From Alphaproteobacteria bacterium (lineage in GTDB: Bacteria; Pseudomonadota; Alphaproteobacteria; GCA-2731375), in the NCBI GenBank assembly GCA_028281075.1, contig JANQKO010000604.1, positions 1-6,841 of the forward strand: a stretch of 6,841 nucleotides of DNA. Reading direction: 5' to 3'. Of the stretch, positions 5,812 to 6,841 are shown in pieces. The position numbers were made by a program, and so were the translations under genes. A model generated the notes under the pieces. The model was given only the letters and a program-made list of their open reading frames with translations, was not told where the DNA came from and did not search any database. The stretch's first letter is position 1. Every line of letters starts with the position of its first letter.

Positions 5812-6730
5812 CATTTGCCGGGCCGTCCTGGCGCTGGCGCTGCTGGCCGGGTTCGCGGCCTGCGAGCGGCCGCCGCGGCCGTTCCAGCCCGACGGCAAGC
5901 TGAGCCCGCCACGCCAGCTTCTGAATGTCGGGCCGCAGGCCGGCATCCTGGTCGCGCCGGTCATCGGGCTGTCCGGCAAGGCGCCGGCGCGCCTCAGCGG
6001 CGAGGTCGCCCGGGCGCTGACCGAACGCGAGCTGCCGGCGGTCACCCGGGGCAGCCATCACGGCAGCTATCTGCTGCAGGGCACGGCGACCCGGTCGGCC
6101 GGCGACGCCGGCAAGCTGGACCTGCGCTGGCAACTCGTCGATCCCTACGGCCTGACGCTGGCGAAGATCGAGCAGCCGGCGGCCCTACCCGCCCCTACCA
6201 TGGCCTCGGCGGCGCCGGACCTGCTGCGCCGGATCGCCCGCCAGACGGCGCGCCGGGTCGACGCCGCGATCCGGACCGACGGCCGGCAGCCGGGGCTGGC
6301 GCTGGACGGCATCCTGGTCGAGCCCGTGACCGGGGCGCCGGGTGACGGCTATCGCGCCCTGACCCGGGCGCTGCGCGCGGCGTTGCGGCGCGCCGGCCTG
6401 CCGCTGGCCGACCGTCTCGGACCGGACGTCTATGTCGTGCTCGGCGCCGTCGGCGTCACCGATCGCGGCCCCGACCGCCAACTGGTACGCATTACCTGGA
6501 CCGTATTGGGCCCGGACGGCGCGGAGCTGGGCCAGGTCGAGCAGGCCGACGAGATCCCAACGGGCGCGCTCGAACCGCGCTGGGGCGAGGCCGCACTGGC
6601 CGTGGCCGACGGCGCCGCGGTCGGGATCGTCGACCTGCTGCAGCGCGCCGGCCGGGCCGAGAATCCCGCTTCCGGCCGCCGATCCGTGGCGGCGTGCGAA
6701 TCGATTTACAGCCACCCTGGCCCTTGCTAA
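5801..6730 (+). CDS. Putative lipoprotein with two tandem copies of one domain
   Basis: This 309-residue protein starts at GTG, which is forced by an in-frame TAA at 5795-5797. A hydrophobic signal (VLALALLAGFAA) ends at Cys21 in a lipobox-like FAAC, followed by a Pro-rich linker, so a lipidated periplasmic protein is likely. Residues 48-125 and 170-248 align with each other: GILVAPV/GILVEPV, a helix with AL and LP, YLLQG/YVVLG, LDLRWQLVDPYG/VRITWTVLGPDG, and KIEQ/QVEQ. Each copy is followed by an Ala-rich helix (138-157 and 260-283). The pattern of strand, helix, yvlxG strand, dpxGxxl strand and helix recalls the CsgG/LpoB/PelC/TolB-N type of fold, but that is only inference. The last 25 or so residues (after QRAG) look unlike the rest and overlap the promoter region of prs. 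Lipoproteins of this sort lie before prs in related genomes, as I recall. Function unknown. Confidence 0.85.
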   Translation: MFSSICRAVLALALLAGFAACERPPRPFQPDGKLSPPRQLLNVGPQAGILVAPVIGLSGKAPARLSGEVARALTERELPAVTRGSHHGSYLLQGTATRSAGDAGKLDLRWQLVDPYGLTLAKIEQPAALPAPTMASAAPDLLRRIARQTARRVDAAIRTDGRQPGLALDGILVEPVTGAPGDGYRALTRALRAALRRAGLPLADRLGPDVYVVLGAVGVTDRGPDRQLVRITWTVLGPDGAELGQVEQADEIPTGALEPRWGEAALAVADGAAVGIVDLLQRAGRAENPASGRRSVAACESIYSHPGPC

Positions 6731-6733
6731 GAG
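6705..6733 (+). promoter_or_regulatory. Candidate promoter for prs overlapping the lipoprotein stop
   Basis: TTTACA (6705-6710, five of six to consensus) and TAAGAG (6728-6733, three of six) are exactly 17 bases apart. The -10 begins at the lipoprotein TAA. It would leave a leader of about 70 bases before prs, consistent with separate transcription of this housekeeping gene. The -10 is weak. Confidence 0.38.
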
Positions 6734-6812
6734 TCCGGCGCAAACCGCTTCGGCGCGGCCGGCGCATTATCGGAAAACACACACGAAACCCACCGCAACG
6801 AGGATCCGACGC

Positions 6813-6841
6813 ATGAAGTTGCTGAGCGGGAACAGCAACCG
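6813..6841 (+). CDS. prs: Ribose-phosphate pyrophosphokinase, first codons only (3'-truncated by window)
   Basis: Only nine complete codons and part of a tenth are visible, starting MKLLSGNSN, with a final CG that fits Arg. This matches the characteristic alphaproteobacterial Prs N-terminus (MKLLAGNSNRPLAEA-type). The enzyme makes PRPP from ribose 5-phosphate and ATP for nucleotide, histidine and tryptophan synthesis. ATG 6813 is supported by GAGGA at 6800-6804, eight bases upstream. The call rests on few residues but is strengthened by its position after the lipoprotein and pgeF region. Confidence 0.8.

Noticed and set aside
4510..6045. Open frame of 511 codons on the minus strand
   Set aside because: Antisense shadow of the M24 gene and the start of the lipoprotein gene; low-complexity composition and no motifs.

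Overview
The window is a GC-rich (about 70% by eye), densely coded chromosomal segment, most likely from an alphaproteobacterium of Rhodospirillales-like type. The evidence is the codon usage, the N-terminus of the last gene (MKLLSGNSNR, typical of alphaproteobacterial ribose-phosphate pyrophosphokinase), and the MidA-family methyltransferase to pgeF pair with ATGA overlap, a common alphaproteobacterial arrangement usually downstream of lgt. No rRNA, tRNA, CRISPR array, transposase or phage gene is visible.

Layout. (1) 2-1548, plus strand: the 3' part of a SAM-dependent methyltransferase gene (MidA/NDUFAF7 family) overlaps pgeF, the peptidoglycan editing factor. (2) 1610-2422, plus strand: an alpha/beta hydrolase with an intact Ser-Asp-His triad. 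(3) 2423-2547: a convergent intergenic region holding two adjacent hairpins, a compact U-tailed terminator and a perfect 32-bp inverted repeat that looks like a dispersed alphaproteobacterial palindromic element. (4) 2548-4513, minus strand: an apparent two-gene operon, an uncharacterised eight-cysteine iron-sulfur protein with a possible CblC/QueG-like N-terminal domain, then a 12-TM MFS transporter. The MFS reading frame has no ATG, GTG or TTG where its conserved N-terminus begins. (5) 4573-5727, plus strand, divergent from the operon: an M24/creatinase-fold protein that has lost the metal-ligand set. (6) 5746-6730, plus strand: a possible 21-residue ORF overlapping the GTG start of a lipoprotein that is an internal tandem duplication. 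(7) 6813 to the end: the first codons of prs, with a candidate promoter overlapping the end of the lipoprotein gene.

The outer genes (methyltransferase, pgeF, prs) are housekeeping genes for respiratory-complex or protein methylation, cell-wall quality control and PRPP synthesis. The middle block mixes orientations and looks more lineage-specific. No single pathway links the hydrolase, MFS, Fe-S and M24 proteins with certainty; export or uptake of a small molecule plus hydrolytic or redox processing is possible but only inferred. The points most worth a second look are the Fe-S protein, the non-canonical MFS start, the metal-ligand-free M24 protein and the duplicated lipoprotein.
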